Shown here one piece after another: positions 25,036 to 33,311 of a DNA stretch of 37,842 nucleotides. A program made the translations under genes and the position numbers. Below the pieces are notes generated by a model. That model was not told the DNA's origin. It saw nothing but the letters and a program-made list of their open reading frames with translations, and searched no databases. Numbering within the stretch: the stretch's first letter is position 1; each line of letters starts with the position of its first letter. Location of the stretch: NCBI GenBank assembly GCA_016930715.1, contig JAFGGC010000007.1, positions 1-37,842 of the forward strand. The letters run 5' to 3'. The DNA is from Endomicrobiales bacterium (lineage in GTDB: Bacteria; Elusimicrobiota; Endomicrobiia; Endomicrobiales; JAFGGC01).

Positions 25036-25825
25036 CCTTTATTATCCACTGTGATTCTATAGGACAGTAGTCCTTGTCGCAGGGCGCAGGGTCGCCGAAC
25101 AGCTTGAATGAAGGATCGTGAATGGACCCGACCTCTCCCGAATGGCACTGGCTGCAGCGATCGACCCGGCCGTCTACCCGGATAACCGCGTAATCCTTCC
25201 CTGCCCGACATCGTTTTCCCTTGGGCGAAACAGACTGAAGCTGATAATCTAATTTTTCGCTTCCTTTATACGGGCTCAAATCCTCAATAATCCTCTTCTC
25301 TTCGTCCGAATTTATCACAAACCCGTCCCCTCGCAGGGGCTGAGGTATTAATTTTATGCCCTCGGATTTCAACCTCGAGGCCCGTTCGGGCATCTCCCTG
25401 ATCTGGTTTGGGTGCGCCACGTAATAAACCTGCCTCTCCGGCAGATAGTCTCTTATCGCCACAGCCTTTTTGAAAAAATCCTCAAAAACCGCGAAAGCCG
25501 GATGAAAGGTCGGCGCTATTTTGAGCTGTTCGGGCGTGAGTTCCGGTACAAGCTTAGCTATATCCCAGCCCAGGTTAGTGCATATCTCGGGTATATGCTT
25601 CCTGGCAAGCGCCTTTACAAGGCCGTCGAACTGCGGGTACACGGAAGGCTCGCCTCCTGAAACAAAGATGTGGCACTTCCCGTAAAGCCCGTGTATCCTG
25701 TCCCAGACGGCTTCCCACTCACCGGGGGAAAGCACCACGTCCTTCTCCGGATGGTCGTTCCAAACCCCGCAGTAAGGGCACGCGTAATTGCACCTATGGC
25801 ACAAATCCCATCCGAAGGTTATCAT
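25028..25825 (-). CDS. Divergent compact W-D-L family radical SAM enzyme
   Basis: The shortest family member (265 residues) has W6-D7-L8, Cys12, Cys16 and Cys19 (CNYACPYC) and GGEPSVYPQF. The second half is divergent. CRAGKDYAVIRVDGR and RCSQC are present, but the final element is CDKDYCPI, without the third Cys, and the YP-x2-Y-x-EEE block is reduced to SDEEKR. The loss suggests a different auxiliary-cluster ligand set or an altered substrate pocket. It follows a cobalamin-type gene by 13 bases and overlaps the next compact paralog by eight. Confidence 0.86.
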   Translation of the reverse strand: MITFGWDLCHRCNYACPYCGVWNDHPEKDVVLSPGEWEAVWDRIHGLYGKCHIFVSGGEPSVYPQFDGLVKALARKHIPEICTNLGWDIAKLVPELTPEQLKIAPTFHPAFAVFEDFFKKAVAIRDYLPERQVYYVAHPNQIREMPERASRLKSEGIKLIPQPLRGDGFVINSDEEKRIIEDLSPYKGSEKLDYQLQSVSPKGKRCRAGKDYAVIRVDGRVDRCSQCHSGEVGSIHDPSFKLFGDPAPCDKDYCPIESQWIIKDE

Positions 25826-25838
25826 TTTCCGCCCGTCG

Positions 25839-27254
25839 CTAAATTAACTCCTTTTCAGTTTCGGCTCCCGCTTCAGTTTTCTCCTGTCGATCATAGGCCC
25901 CGCACTTTACCGGCATTTCTATTTTGGCCAGGAAATCGTCGAATTCATCCTTCCACCGCAGGCGCATATCGCGATTATTCTGGCCGTCGGTTGTCGTCCA
26001 ATAATGAAGATAGTCCTCTATTATAGGCAGCTTGACATCAAATCTCTGCGGCATATGGCAGATCTCCGTACCAACGACATCGCACTCATGACCGGGAGCC
26101 ACATTGCTTATAAACTCTCTATTGCGCCCTATGAATTCAAGCGTTTGCCGGAAATCATCCCGGGTTTCACCCGGGAAACCCACTATAAAATTTAGAACAA
26201 CATTTATTCCTGAATTATAGGTGTCCCGAATAACTTTTTCGGCGTCAGATATGCTGTAGAATTTCCTCATTTTTTTCAACACGCGTTCGGAACCGCTTTC
26301 CATGCCGAAATTCAGGGTATGGAACCCCGCGCGTTTCATTTTACCCAACAGCCCCGCGTCCATATCAGTCCTTATCTGAGCGAGCCCCGAAAAAGTCACA
26401 TTCCCGAGCTTCTTTTCCGAAATAACTCTGTCGCATAAATCGGACAACATCCGCACGTTTTGATTGCAGGCCGGATCGCATATTTCGAATTGAGTGAGGG
26501 AGGGGTACTGCATCAACCTCAGCCTGATTTCCTCCATTATGTTTTCAGCGCTTCGCGAGCGATATGATTTCCATGATGAATAGGTTGTGCAAAAAGAACA
26601 CCTCCACGAACAGCCTCTTCCGAAAACAATAGGAATATAATTCTGATTCAGGTATTTTTTATGGTCAAAATCCGAAAAATCCGGAAACGGTATTTTATCA
26701 ATGTCTTGAATTTCCGGGCGAGCGGCACCTTCGAATATCACGCCGTTATTGCGAATTATCGCTCCCGGGCAACCGCTAACGGCACCTTTGGCTTCAATAG
26801 CATTTGCCAATTCCAACAAGGTTTCTTCGCCTTCTCCCTGCACGACAGCATCAATTTGGGGGTAATCAAACAATTTCTTCCCCCGTAAACTGGCCAGATA
26901 ACCCCCGAAAACTATAAACCTGCGGGGATTTTTCATTTTCAGCATCAACGCGATTCTCAGGCTCAAGGCCAGAGTCGTCTTCCATGCCGTGAAACCCACT
27001 ATTGCGGGATTAAATTCCTCTATCTCCGCGACCCATTTCTTAAAAAGCTTCTTGTTGGACTCATAGAATGCCCTGTTATTTTCAATTATAGTCCAGTAAT
27101 TGTCATCACCGTCGTTTGCGACATTATTATCCGTATTTATATCCCAACAACGCACCTCGTGTCCCGCTTTTTGCAGGTATGACTTAAGATAAGCGGGGCC
27201 GGGAGACATCTGGCGCGAAAACAGCACTGGTGGCACAACAAGCATTATTTTCAT
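25839..27254 (-). CDS. Cobalamin-type radical SAM enzyme without TPRs
   Basis: The 471-residue protein begins MKIMLVVPPV and has the GEGEET end of a B12-binding domain near 140. The radical SAM core has Cys215, Cys219 and Cys222 (RGCSWRCSFC). FIVGFPGET and a TTDGQNNRDMR block match the position of the DGTNTY block of the TPR-bearing paralogs, but the TPR tail is replaced by a short charged region. The ATG overlaps the upstream stop (ATGA), tying it to a compact TPR-bearing enzyme. Class B methylases, or BchE-like ring-forming enzymes, are the nearest known families. Confidence 0.89.
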   Translation of the reverse strand: MKIMLVVPPVLFSRQMSPGPAYLKSYLQKAGHEVRCWDINTDNNVANDGDDNYWTIIENNRAFYESNKKLFKKWVAEIEEFNPAIVGFTAWKTTLALSLRIALMLKMKNPRRFIVFGGYLASLRGKKLFDYPQIDAVVQGEGEETLLELANAIEAKGAVSGCPGAIIRNNGVIFEGAARPEIQDIDKIPFPDFSDFDHKKYLNQNYIPIVFGRGCSWRCSFCTTYSSWKSYRSRSAENIMEEIRLRLMQYPSLTQFEICDPACNQNVRMLSDLCDRVISEKKLGNVTFSGLAQIRTDMDAGLLGKMKRAGFHTLNFGMESGSERVLKKMRKFYSISDAEKVIRDTYNSGINVVLNFIVGFPGETRDDFRQTLEFIGRNREFISNVAPGHECDVVGTEICHMPQRFDVKLPIIEDYLHYWTTTDGQNNRDMRLRWKDEFDDFLAKIEMPVKCGAYDRQEKTEAGAETEKELI

Positions 27255-28717
27255 GATATATCCGCTTCGAGATCTTTTAGCAGATCAACTGCCGCCGTGA
27301 TATGCGGATTCAGCAAGACCGATTTTCTTGCCGCTTCAACCGCACCGTTGATATTGCCGGTCTTCATATGCGTTTTTGCGACATGGAACCACGTATATGG
27401 ATCGTCTTCGGATATTTTAAGCGATTTAGCGTAATACTCGAACGCGGCAGGTATGTCCCCGAGCGACGCATGCAGGTAACCGCATAACCTGAAGTAAAAA
27501 CCTTTCGCCCATTCAGAATTCGTGAATTTCGAAGCTTTTTCCAGCAGTTCCTTCGCTTCCGCAAAGAATCCTGCGCGAATGTATATTTCGCTAAGATATA
27601 AATATGGAAGCTCATTGTCCGGGAATTCCGCCATGGTCTGCTCGAGCAATTTTACGGCCCCGTCGGAATCGCAATTATCAAGCAGAACCTGCAATGTCTT
27701 TCCGCGTTTCTTTATTTCTTCATATTCAGCAACTATTTCTTCGTTCGTCGGCTTCTTTTCCACGGAATACAACCCGGTTTTATGCCGTTCCCAGTTCCAA
27801 TCCCGTTCTGTTTTCTCTTCCTCGCCCACTATCATTGCCTTGTAGCAGAAACACTGTTCCAAATCGCACCAGGCGGGTTTTTCAAGCAACGAAAAAGTGC
27901 CGTCTATCATGTTGCCGAGATACGCCCTCTTATCAAAGGTGCAGCAGCGGAAAACGTCGCCGTTCGGGCGTATCATGCCGAAATTCATGCCCATGCGGCA
28001 AAGACGTTTTTTCGTCTTCCTGTCCCCCTCATTTACCTTGAAGTCAAACATGTCCTTGCTCGCCTTGTTAGACACGTTCACAGAGAGCCAGGACAGCAGT
28101 TCGCGCTCTTCGTCGGTATACCCTTGCGGGTAGTACTTGTTGAAAAACTGACCGCCCAGAGGTATCACCTGGAACTGGATGTCCTTCTCTTCCATCGCCT
28201 TCTTGACCGAAGGTATTTCCTTCATGAATAGCGGCCAAGCGACAATGGAGACCGAGGTATATATGCCGTTCTCCTTAAGCCGCAATACCTTATCGATAAA
28301 ATCCTGGAGCTTCACGTGCTCGGGGTGATAACTTGATGATATGACCAGCCGCGCCCGATCGGCTATCGGGGCAAGGGCACGCGCCGCTTCGTTAACGTCA
28401 AAGGAAAGGTTAGTTGTCACGTTTAACGTGTGCTTTTGCCCGAGCGCGACTAAAAGTTCGTTAAAACCGGGATAAATAAAAGGCTCTCCTCCGGAAAAAC
28501 GTATGTGGGTGCTGCCGTAATTCTCGTATATCTTGTCCCATATCTTAGCCCACTTATCGACGCTTATGTAGCGCGTCTTTCGCCAGGTATCCACGCGGCA
28601 ATATGAGCATCTGTAGTTGCACTCGTAGGAGATGTCCCAACACCAGTAGACGCGGCCCGGCGGCTGCGTCCTGGGAAATTTAATGGAGTCGTTTTTCTGC
28701 TTCATTTCTTCGTTCAT
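27251..28717 (-). CDS. Compact radical SAM enzyme fused to C-terminal TPRs
   Basis: The 488-residue protein joins a subgroup II compact radical SAM enzyme (about 1-310) to a TPR domain (about 345-480). The first part has W27-D28-I29, Cys33, Cys37 and Cys40 (CNYRCSYC), GGEPFIYPGF, YYPQGYTDEE, CRMGMNFGMIRPNGD, RCCT and CDLEQCFC. The TPR part has LPYLYLSEIYIRAGFFAEA and GDIPAAFEYYAKSL. It is the only compact paralog here with TPRs. Its partner downstream is a cobalamin-type gene that lacks them, the reverse of the arrangement elsewhere. The TPRs probably bind a partner or substrate protein. The start has GAAGGGG upstream. Confidence 0.88.
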   Translation of the reverse strand: MNEEMKQKNDSIKFPRTQPPGRVYWCWDISYECNYRCSYCRVDTWRKTRYISVDKWAKIWDKIYENYGSTHIRFSGGEPFIYPGFNELLVALGQKHTLNVTTNLSFDVNEAARALAPIADRARLVISSSYHPEHVKLQDFIDKVLRLKENGIYTSVSIVAWPLFMKEIPSVKKAMEEKDIQFQVIPLGGQFFNKYYPQGYTDEERELLSWLSVNVSNKASKDMFDFKVNEGDRKTKKRLCRMGMNFGMIRPNGDVFRCCTFDKRAYLGNMIDGTFSLLEKPAWCDLEQCFCYKAMIVGEEEKTERDWNWERHKTGLYSVEKKPTNEEIVAEYEEIKKRGKTLQVLLDNCDSDGAVKLLEQTMAEFPDNELPYLYLSEIYIRAGFFAEAKELLEKASKFTNSEWAKGFYFRLCGYLHASLGDIPAAFEYYAKSLKISEDDPYTWFHVAKTHMKTGNINGAVEAARKSVLLNPHITAAVDLLKDLEADIS

Positions 28718-28766
28718 AACTTTAAAACCCCTTCAACCACGTGATACGGGGCATTGATGCCGTCCA

Positions 28767-29639
28767 TCAATCGACGACCTCCGATTCAAGGCACGGGCAT
28801 ATCTCCGCGTCGCACACTTCCGGTTCTTTCAGAAGGACAAGTTCTTTTTCGAATATATTGCCCAGCACCCTTCTTTCCCCTATCTGCCCGCAGCGGCCGA
28901 CTTTACCGTCGGGATATATTAGAGCGCCTTTCATGCCCGCTTTGCAGAGTTTTCCCTTCCTTTTTACGTTGTTCTCCCAAACCTCACCCATTCCCAGGAC
29001 CTTCCTCTCTTCTTTTGAATACGAGAAGGGGTAATCCTTGCCGTTATAGGTTCCCACGAACGGGATGACCCTCAAGAACTCGCCCGCGAGGCGGACCTCG
29101 CTGACCCATTCATCCAGACGTTCGAAGAAAGGCGGATAGCAGCACAGATTGATGTCTCCCATCTGAAAACCCTTTTCTTTAAGCCCCCTCTGCTTGGCAA
29201 GTATGTCCTTTAGCCCGTTGAATCCGGGATGAAAACTAAGCGACATCGATATCTTCGCCGGGTCGAGCAGGGCCGCCACCCTGTCCGCGTCAAAAGTTCC
29301 GTTGGTCGAGATGTTTATCGGGTGATGGTACTTCGTTATCTCTTTTATCAACTCGATGAAATCTGGGTACAAAAAAGGCTCCCCCCCTGTTATGACCATC
29401 GTGCACCTTCCGTAGCGCTCCGATATCCCTTTCCAGAACTCCTTCCACCATGCAACGCCGGGAAACCTGTTCCTTTTGCCGTATTCCTCCCATTTATCCT
29501 TGAAAAAACAGTACGGGCACCTGAAATTGCACGAATAGACAATGTTCCACTCGAAATTGACCAGAGGGGAACCGTTAAAGCATTCCTTTGAAAGGTCCGT
29601 GCCCTGTAGATAGAATTTTTCGCCCGCGTTTTTCGTCAT
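28767..29639 (-). CDS. Compact W-N-I family radical SAM enzyme (subgroup I)
   Basis: I start at the ATG at 29639, which overlaps the upstream stop (ATGA); a longer frame to 29873 has no family support. The 290-residue protein has W31-N32-I33, Cys37, Cys41 and Cys44 (CNFRCPYC), then FFKDKWEE, GGEPFLYPDF, DYPFSYSKEE and the C-terminal CKAGMKGALIYPDGK, RCGQ and CDAEICPC. It groups with subgroup I by the KW-E and single-Cys RCG features, but has a 30-residue N-terminal extension. It is translationally coupled to the cobalamin-type TPR enzyme at 29636. Substrate unknown. Confidence 0.87.
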   Translation of the reverse strand: MTKNAGEKFYLQGTDLSKECFNGSPLVNFEWNIVYSCNFRCPYCFFKDKWEEYGKRNRFPGVAWWKEFWKGISERYGRCTMVITGGEPFLYPDFIELIKEITKYHHPINISTNGTFDADRVAALLDPAKISMSLSFHPGFNGLKDILAKQRGLKEKGFQMGDINLCCYPPFFERLDEWVSEVRLAGEFLRVIPFVGTYNGKDYPFSYSKEERKVLGMGEVWENNVKRKGKLCKAGMKGALIYPDGKVGRCGQIGERRVLGNIFEKELVLLKEPEVCDAEICPCLESEVVD

Positions 29640-31216
29640 CTTTGCGCTTCTCCGGCCATGTTTTTGAGGATCTCCTCTATTTTCCTGTTGACGACTTCGT
29701 TTTCCGGGTCGAGCTTCCTGTAGCTGTCGTAATAGCTCAGCGCGCTGTCGTATTCCTTTTTGAATTCGTGGTAATGCCCGAGGTTGAAGTATTCGTCCAG
29801 CTCGACGGTGGTCTTGACCCCGCAATCGACTTTCAGGCCTATCTCGCGGCAGAGCAGTTCGAACCGCTGGCACCTTTTCAAACGCACGGGATACGTGTTC
29901 GTGCCGTCGTTTGATTCCCAGTACAGGTGATGGGACAAGGGCGTCCTGATACCGTACTCCTCCGGATGCGAATGCAGGTAGCTGGACTCCTCCAGCGAGC
30001 AGTACGTCCTGCTCGGATAGACCCTTTCCACGTAGGGCGCCGCCTGCTTCACGAAATCAAGGGTCAGGTCGAAATCCTGTTCCGTTTCCCCGGGAAAGCC
30101 GAACATGAAGTTGCAGGTGACCTTGATCCCGTACTTGCTGGCGTTCCTTATGACGTCAAGCGCCAGCTCGGGGCTGTAGAATTTTTTCATCCCGTTGAGA
30201 ACCTTCTGCGACCCGGATTCTATGCCGAAAAACAACCTCTGGCAGCCGGACTCGGCCATAAGCCGGAGCGTTTCCTCGTCGAGCCCGGGGCTGATTATGG
30301 CGTTGGCGTTCCACTGCATCTTGTGCGAAGCGGGAAAAGGCGGGTATTTTACCATAAGCTTCGCGAATTCCCTTACCCTATCAATATTGCCGTTAAAAAC
30401 AAGATCGGCGAAATCAATGTGGGACACGTCGGGTTTCTGCAATGATCTGTGATAGCTTATTTCCTGATGGATCCTCTCGCCGCTCATATATCTGTATCCC
30501 GGCCAAAAGGCCCTCGAGCTGCAGAACGCGCAGTTCCACACGCATCCCCTGGAAGCCATCATCATGATGTGCCTTGAATCGTCATAATCCTCTATCCTCA
30601 AATCGGAAAAGTCCATGTACGGTATCTTATCGAGGTTTTTCAGGCTTTTCCTTTCCCCGGTAAAGGACACGCGGGTACCGTCGGAGCGGTGTATACCGGC
30701 GCAATTGGCTATATTTCCTTTTTCAAGGGCGCGCGCGAGCTCCCCCAGGGCGATGTCCGACTCATGCGCTATCACGTAATCCACGCAGGACTCTCCGAAC
30801 GCCTTTTCGATGTTCCGCTTATCCAAAAACAACTGGCCGCCGAAACATACCTTCATATTCTTGTCCTTGCGCTTCAGGAGCTTCGCCATCTCGACACTGA
30901 AATGATAGGACGATGCCGCCACCGAAAAACCCGCCAGCGCGGGCCCGAAAGCCAGAATCTCATCGGCGTACCCTTCGACGGTCCCCGATATGTCCGAAAA
31001 GAACCGCTTCACGTTATCTTTCGAGTACCAGAACATAGACTGTTCCCACGCCCAGAGATTCTTGTACGATTCTTCCCTTCTCTTGTAAAGGCGGTTGTTT
31101 ACGTCGAACGACCTTGTCTCGATGCCCTGTGCTTTGAGGCACCCGGATAATTGCACCACCGCCAGCGGCGGCTCTCTCGTACCCCACACGGGGCATTGCA
31201 ATAGGGCTACTTTCAT
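29636..31216 (-). CDS. Cobalamin-type radical SAM enzyme with C-terminal TPRs
   Basis: The 526-residue protein begins MKVALLQCPVWGTREPPLAV, a B12-binding-domain start, with its radical SAM cysteines at 225, 229 and 232 (RGCVWNCAFC). AFWPGYRYMSGERI, FMFGFPGET and NDGTNTYPVRLKRCQRF are shared with the paralogs at 18431 and, more loosely, 7538. Residues about 470-520 are a TPR pair (LGHYHEFKKEYDSALSYYDSY). Cobalamin-dependent radical SAM enzymes with such tails are not a described family that I can name. It follows the gene at 31220 by three bases and overlaps the compact enzyme downstream. Confidence 0.9.
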   Translation of the reverse strand: MKVALLQCPVWGTREPPLAVVQLSGCLKAQGIETRSFDVNNRLYKRREESYKNLWAWEQSMFWYSKDNVKRFFSDISGTVEGYADEILAFGPALAGFSVAASSYHFSVEMAKLLKRKDKNMKVCFGGQLFLDKRNIEKAFGESCVDYVIAHESDIALGELARALEKGNIANCAGIHRSDGTRVSFTGERKSLKNLDKIPYMDFSDLRIEDYDDSRHIMMMASRGCVWNCAFCSSRAFWPGYRYMSGERIHQEISYHRSLQKPDVSHIDFADLVFNGNIDRVREFAKLMVKYPPFPASHKMQWNANAIISPGLDEETLRLMAESGCQRLFFGIESGSQKVLNGMKKFYSPELALDVIRNASKYGIKVTCNFMFGFPGETEQDFDLTLDFVKQAAPYVERVYPSRTYCSLEESSYLHSHPEEYGIRTPLSHHLYWESNDGTNTYPVRLKRCQRFELLCREIGLKVDCGVKTTVELDEYFNLGHYHEFKKEYDSALSYYDSYRKLDPENEVVNRKIEEILKNMAGEAQR

Positions 31217-31219
31217 TTT

Positions 31220-32224
31220 TTAATTCCCGTACCTTAACAGGTGCCTGTATACCGACCCCGGCAGGTCAGGGTTTATCCGCTCCCTCACGAACCTTTCGAT
31301 CTTGCCGATATCGTCTTGCGTGAACCTGCCCGCGACCGGGGAGCATTTCACGGCCTCGGGGTTCTTGGCGAAAAGTATGTCGTCCACGAAAGCGGCGCAG
31401 TTGCAGGGCTCGTGACAAAAGGGATTTCCAGCATCGGCTCCGGGGCACGGCGAGAAACAGTCATTTTCTATCATGCGCAGCCTGAAATATCTCCTGTAGC
31501 ACCTGTATCCGCCTGCGCGCGGAACGTTCCCACCGTCACCGACGGGGTAATTCATTATCACCTTTCTGCCTTTTTTCTTTAGATCGTCAACCAAGCCCCT
31601 GAACCTTTCGAGGTATACCTCGTCGCTCAGGATAGATTCGGGGTGCGTTTTAGGAAACATCGGGCACAGTATGTGATATATGTCCCCGCTAACCCGGCCG
31701 AGCATATCGTTGAGCTCGGCTATGCCGTCGTTCTCCAGCGTCTTCCTGTACACCACGGAATTCACGGTCACGTTAATGGATTTGTCCTTTTTTTTCGCGG
31801 CAGCCGTCACCTTCTCTATGTTTTCCGCTATTTGAAAAGGGTCCACGCACCTGTATTCCATCGAAAGATCCCTGTCTGCCGTATCGAGCGATATTATAAG
31901 GTCGTCAATGTTATCCATTACATCGATGGCCCTGTCAGGCATGGTCATGTTCGTGCTCAGCGCTATCTTGGCTCCCGTCGAGGCCCTCGCCTCCTCGATT
32001 ATGGCCCCCAAAGACTCTACCAGCAGTGGTTCCCCGCCTCCTATCCATATGTGTTTCGGCTTTTCCTTCTTTATCACGCTCAACCCCCGCGAATAGTCCT
32101 TTTCGGAGTATTTCGGCTTGTCCTTGGAGCAGTACCTGCAGTTCAGGTTGCACGACTCCGTTATGAACCACTCCAGGGATATCGGTATCACAATGTCGTT
32201 ATTTTTTGCCGCCGCCGCGTTCAT
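31220..32224 (-). CDS. Cysteine-rich radical SAM enzyme
   Basis: The start at 32224 overlaps the upstream stop (ATGA), giving 334 residues. Cluster cysteines are 25, 29 and 32 (CNLNCRYC), followed by IWIGGGEPLLVE as the SAM-binding motif. The C-terminal third has seven more cysteines in a short stretch (CYRRYF, DCFSPC, FCHEPCNC, KCSP), a pattern unlike the standard SPASM hallmark and unlike the compact family. These could hold two auxiliary clusters. No closer relative is present in the window. Substrate unknown. Confidence 0.85.
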   Translation of the reverse strand: MNAAAAKNNDIVIPISLEWFITESCNLNCRYCSKDKPKYSEKDYSRGLSVIKKEKPKHIWIGGGEPLLVESLGAIIEEARASTGAKIALSTNMTMPDRAIDVMDNIDDLIISLDTADRDLSMEYRCVDPFQIAENIEKVTAAAKKKDKSINVTVNSVVYRKTLENDGIAELNDMLGRVSGDIYHILCPMFPKTHPESILSDEVYLERFRGLVDDLKKKGRKVIMNYPVGDGGNVPRAGGYRCYRRYFRLRMIENDCFSPCPGADAGNPFCHEPCNCAAFVDDILFAKNPEAVKCSPVAGRFTQDDIGKIERFVRERINPDLPGSVYRHLLRYGN

Positions 32225-33291
32225 CCCTCTATCACCTTCTTGATTTCGTCTTCCGTTTTCCCTCTGGTTATTATATGGCTCCTGAAATCGTTTACCGCGG
32301 CGGGGTTCGCGCGAAAGCAGTATTTGGCGCACGACGTATCCCCGTCAGCGAGTTTTTTCCTAATGCCGGTGAAATATTCGCCGTTCCACACGTCCATGAA
32401 TTCCTTGTTCAGGATACTCTCTCTTGAGTCCCCCGCGACGTCGCACGTGATTATATCACCGGAACAGTTGATCATTATCTGGCTCCAGGCTTCCCCGCAC
32501 AGCGTCTTTTCCCTGTAATTATCCTGACCGAATTTCGGCGGCAGGGTGATTCTCATTCCCACCCTACTCGCTGTTTCCCCAGCTTTTAAAAGAATGTCGT
32601 TCGTTTTTTCTTTTATGAAAAAGCACGACAGATCCCTCTGGTCCTGCCTGTAAATGTAGTTATAGTACGCGATAACGGAATCGGCCCCGTATTCCTTGGC
32701 GAAATGGACGAATTCCACCAGGTTGTCTATGTTCTTCGCCGTCAACAAAAAGACCATGTTCAGCCTGACATTCCCGCCGTTGGCGCGCAGACTCCGCAGA
32801 TGCTTCAGATTCTCGATTATCAGGTCGAAGTTGCCGGATTTCGTCATCATCCTGTGATAATCACCGTTGGAAGCGTGCAGCGATACATGGATAGTGTACC
32901 TGTTACCGCTGTCATTTATGTAGTCCGCCATCTTCGGGGTGAGCGTGCTTCCGTTGGTCGCGAACATCTTTTCCGCGTGCGCGAAACCGTTGAAGTAATC
33001 CAGGCTCTCCTTTATCCCGGGAAGCGCCAGCAGCTCTCCCGATCCGGTAAGGATTATGCTTTCGGCGCGTTCGAACACAGGCTGCAGCTTGCGGCCGTAC
33101 CTCTCCCTGTATTCGTCTATGTCAAAGTGGCTGTACGCGGCGTCCCTTGAACAAAACAGGCAATCCTGATTGCATATGCTGTCCATCTGCACGAAGACCG
33201 TGCGCGGGTACGAGGCAAGGACTATCTTCCTGGAAGCATATTCTTCCTGGTTCAGTTTCGTGTTTTCTTCGACCTTGTTGTTGCCGGGCAT
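32221..33291 (-). CDS. Radical SAM/SPASM enzyme (GSGE variant)
   Basis: I start at the ATG at 33291 (356 residues), 20 bases after the upstream stop with GGGAAGG as ribosome-binding site; longer frames lack support. Cluster cysteines are 40, 44 and 47 (CNQDCLFC). The SAM-binding motif reads LTGSGELLALPG instead of GGEP. The SPASM part has LCGEAW, NCSGDIITCDVAGD, FMDVWNG and SCAKYC. It resembles the genes at 33312 and 34276, which share the LHAS or LDGA strand and variant SAM motifs, so these three form their own small paralog set. Function unknown. Confidence 0.87.
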   Translation of the reverse strand: MPGNNKVEENTKLNQEEYASRKIVLASYPRTVFVQMDSICNQDCLFCSRDAAYSHFDIDEYRERYGRKLQPVFERAESIILTGSGELLALPGIKESLDYFNGFAHAEKMFATNGSTLTPKMADYINDSGNRYTIHVSLHASNGDYHRMMTKSGNFDLIIENLKHLRSLRANGGNVRLNMVFLLTAKNIDNLVEFVHFAKEYGADSVIAYYNYIYRQDQRDLSCFFIKEKTNDILLKAGETASRVGMRITLPPKFGQDNYREKTLCGEAWSQIMINCSGDIITCDVAGDSRESILNKEFMDVWNGEYFTGIRKKLADGDTSCAKYCFRANPAAVNDFRSHIITRGKTEDEIKKVIEG

Positions 33292-33311
33292 CAAAATACC
33301 TTCCCTTGCCG

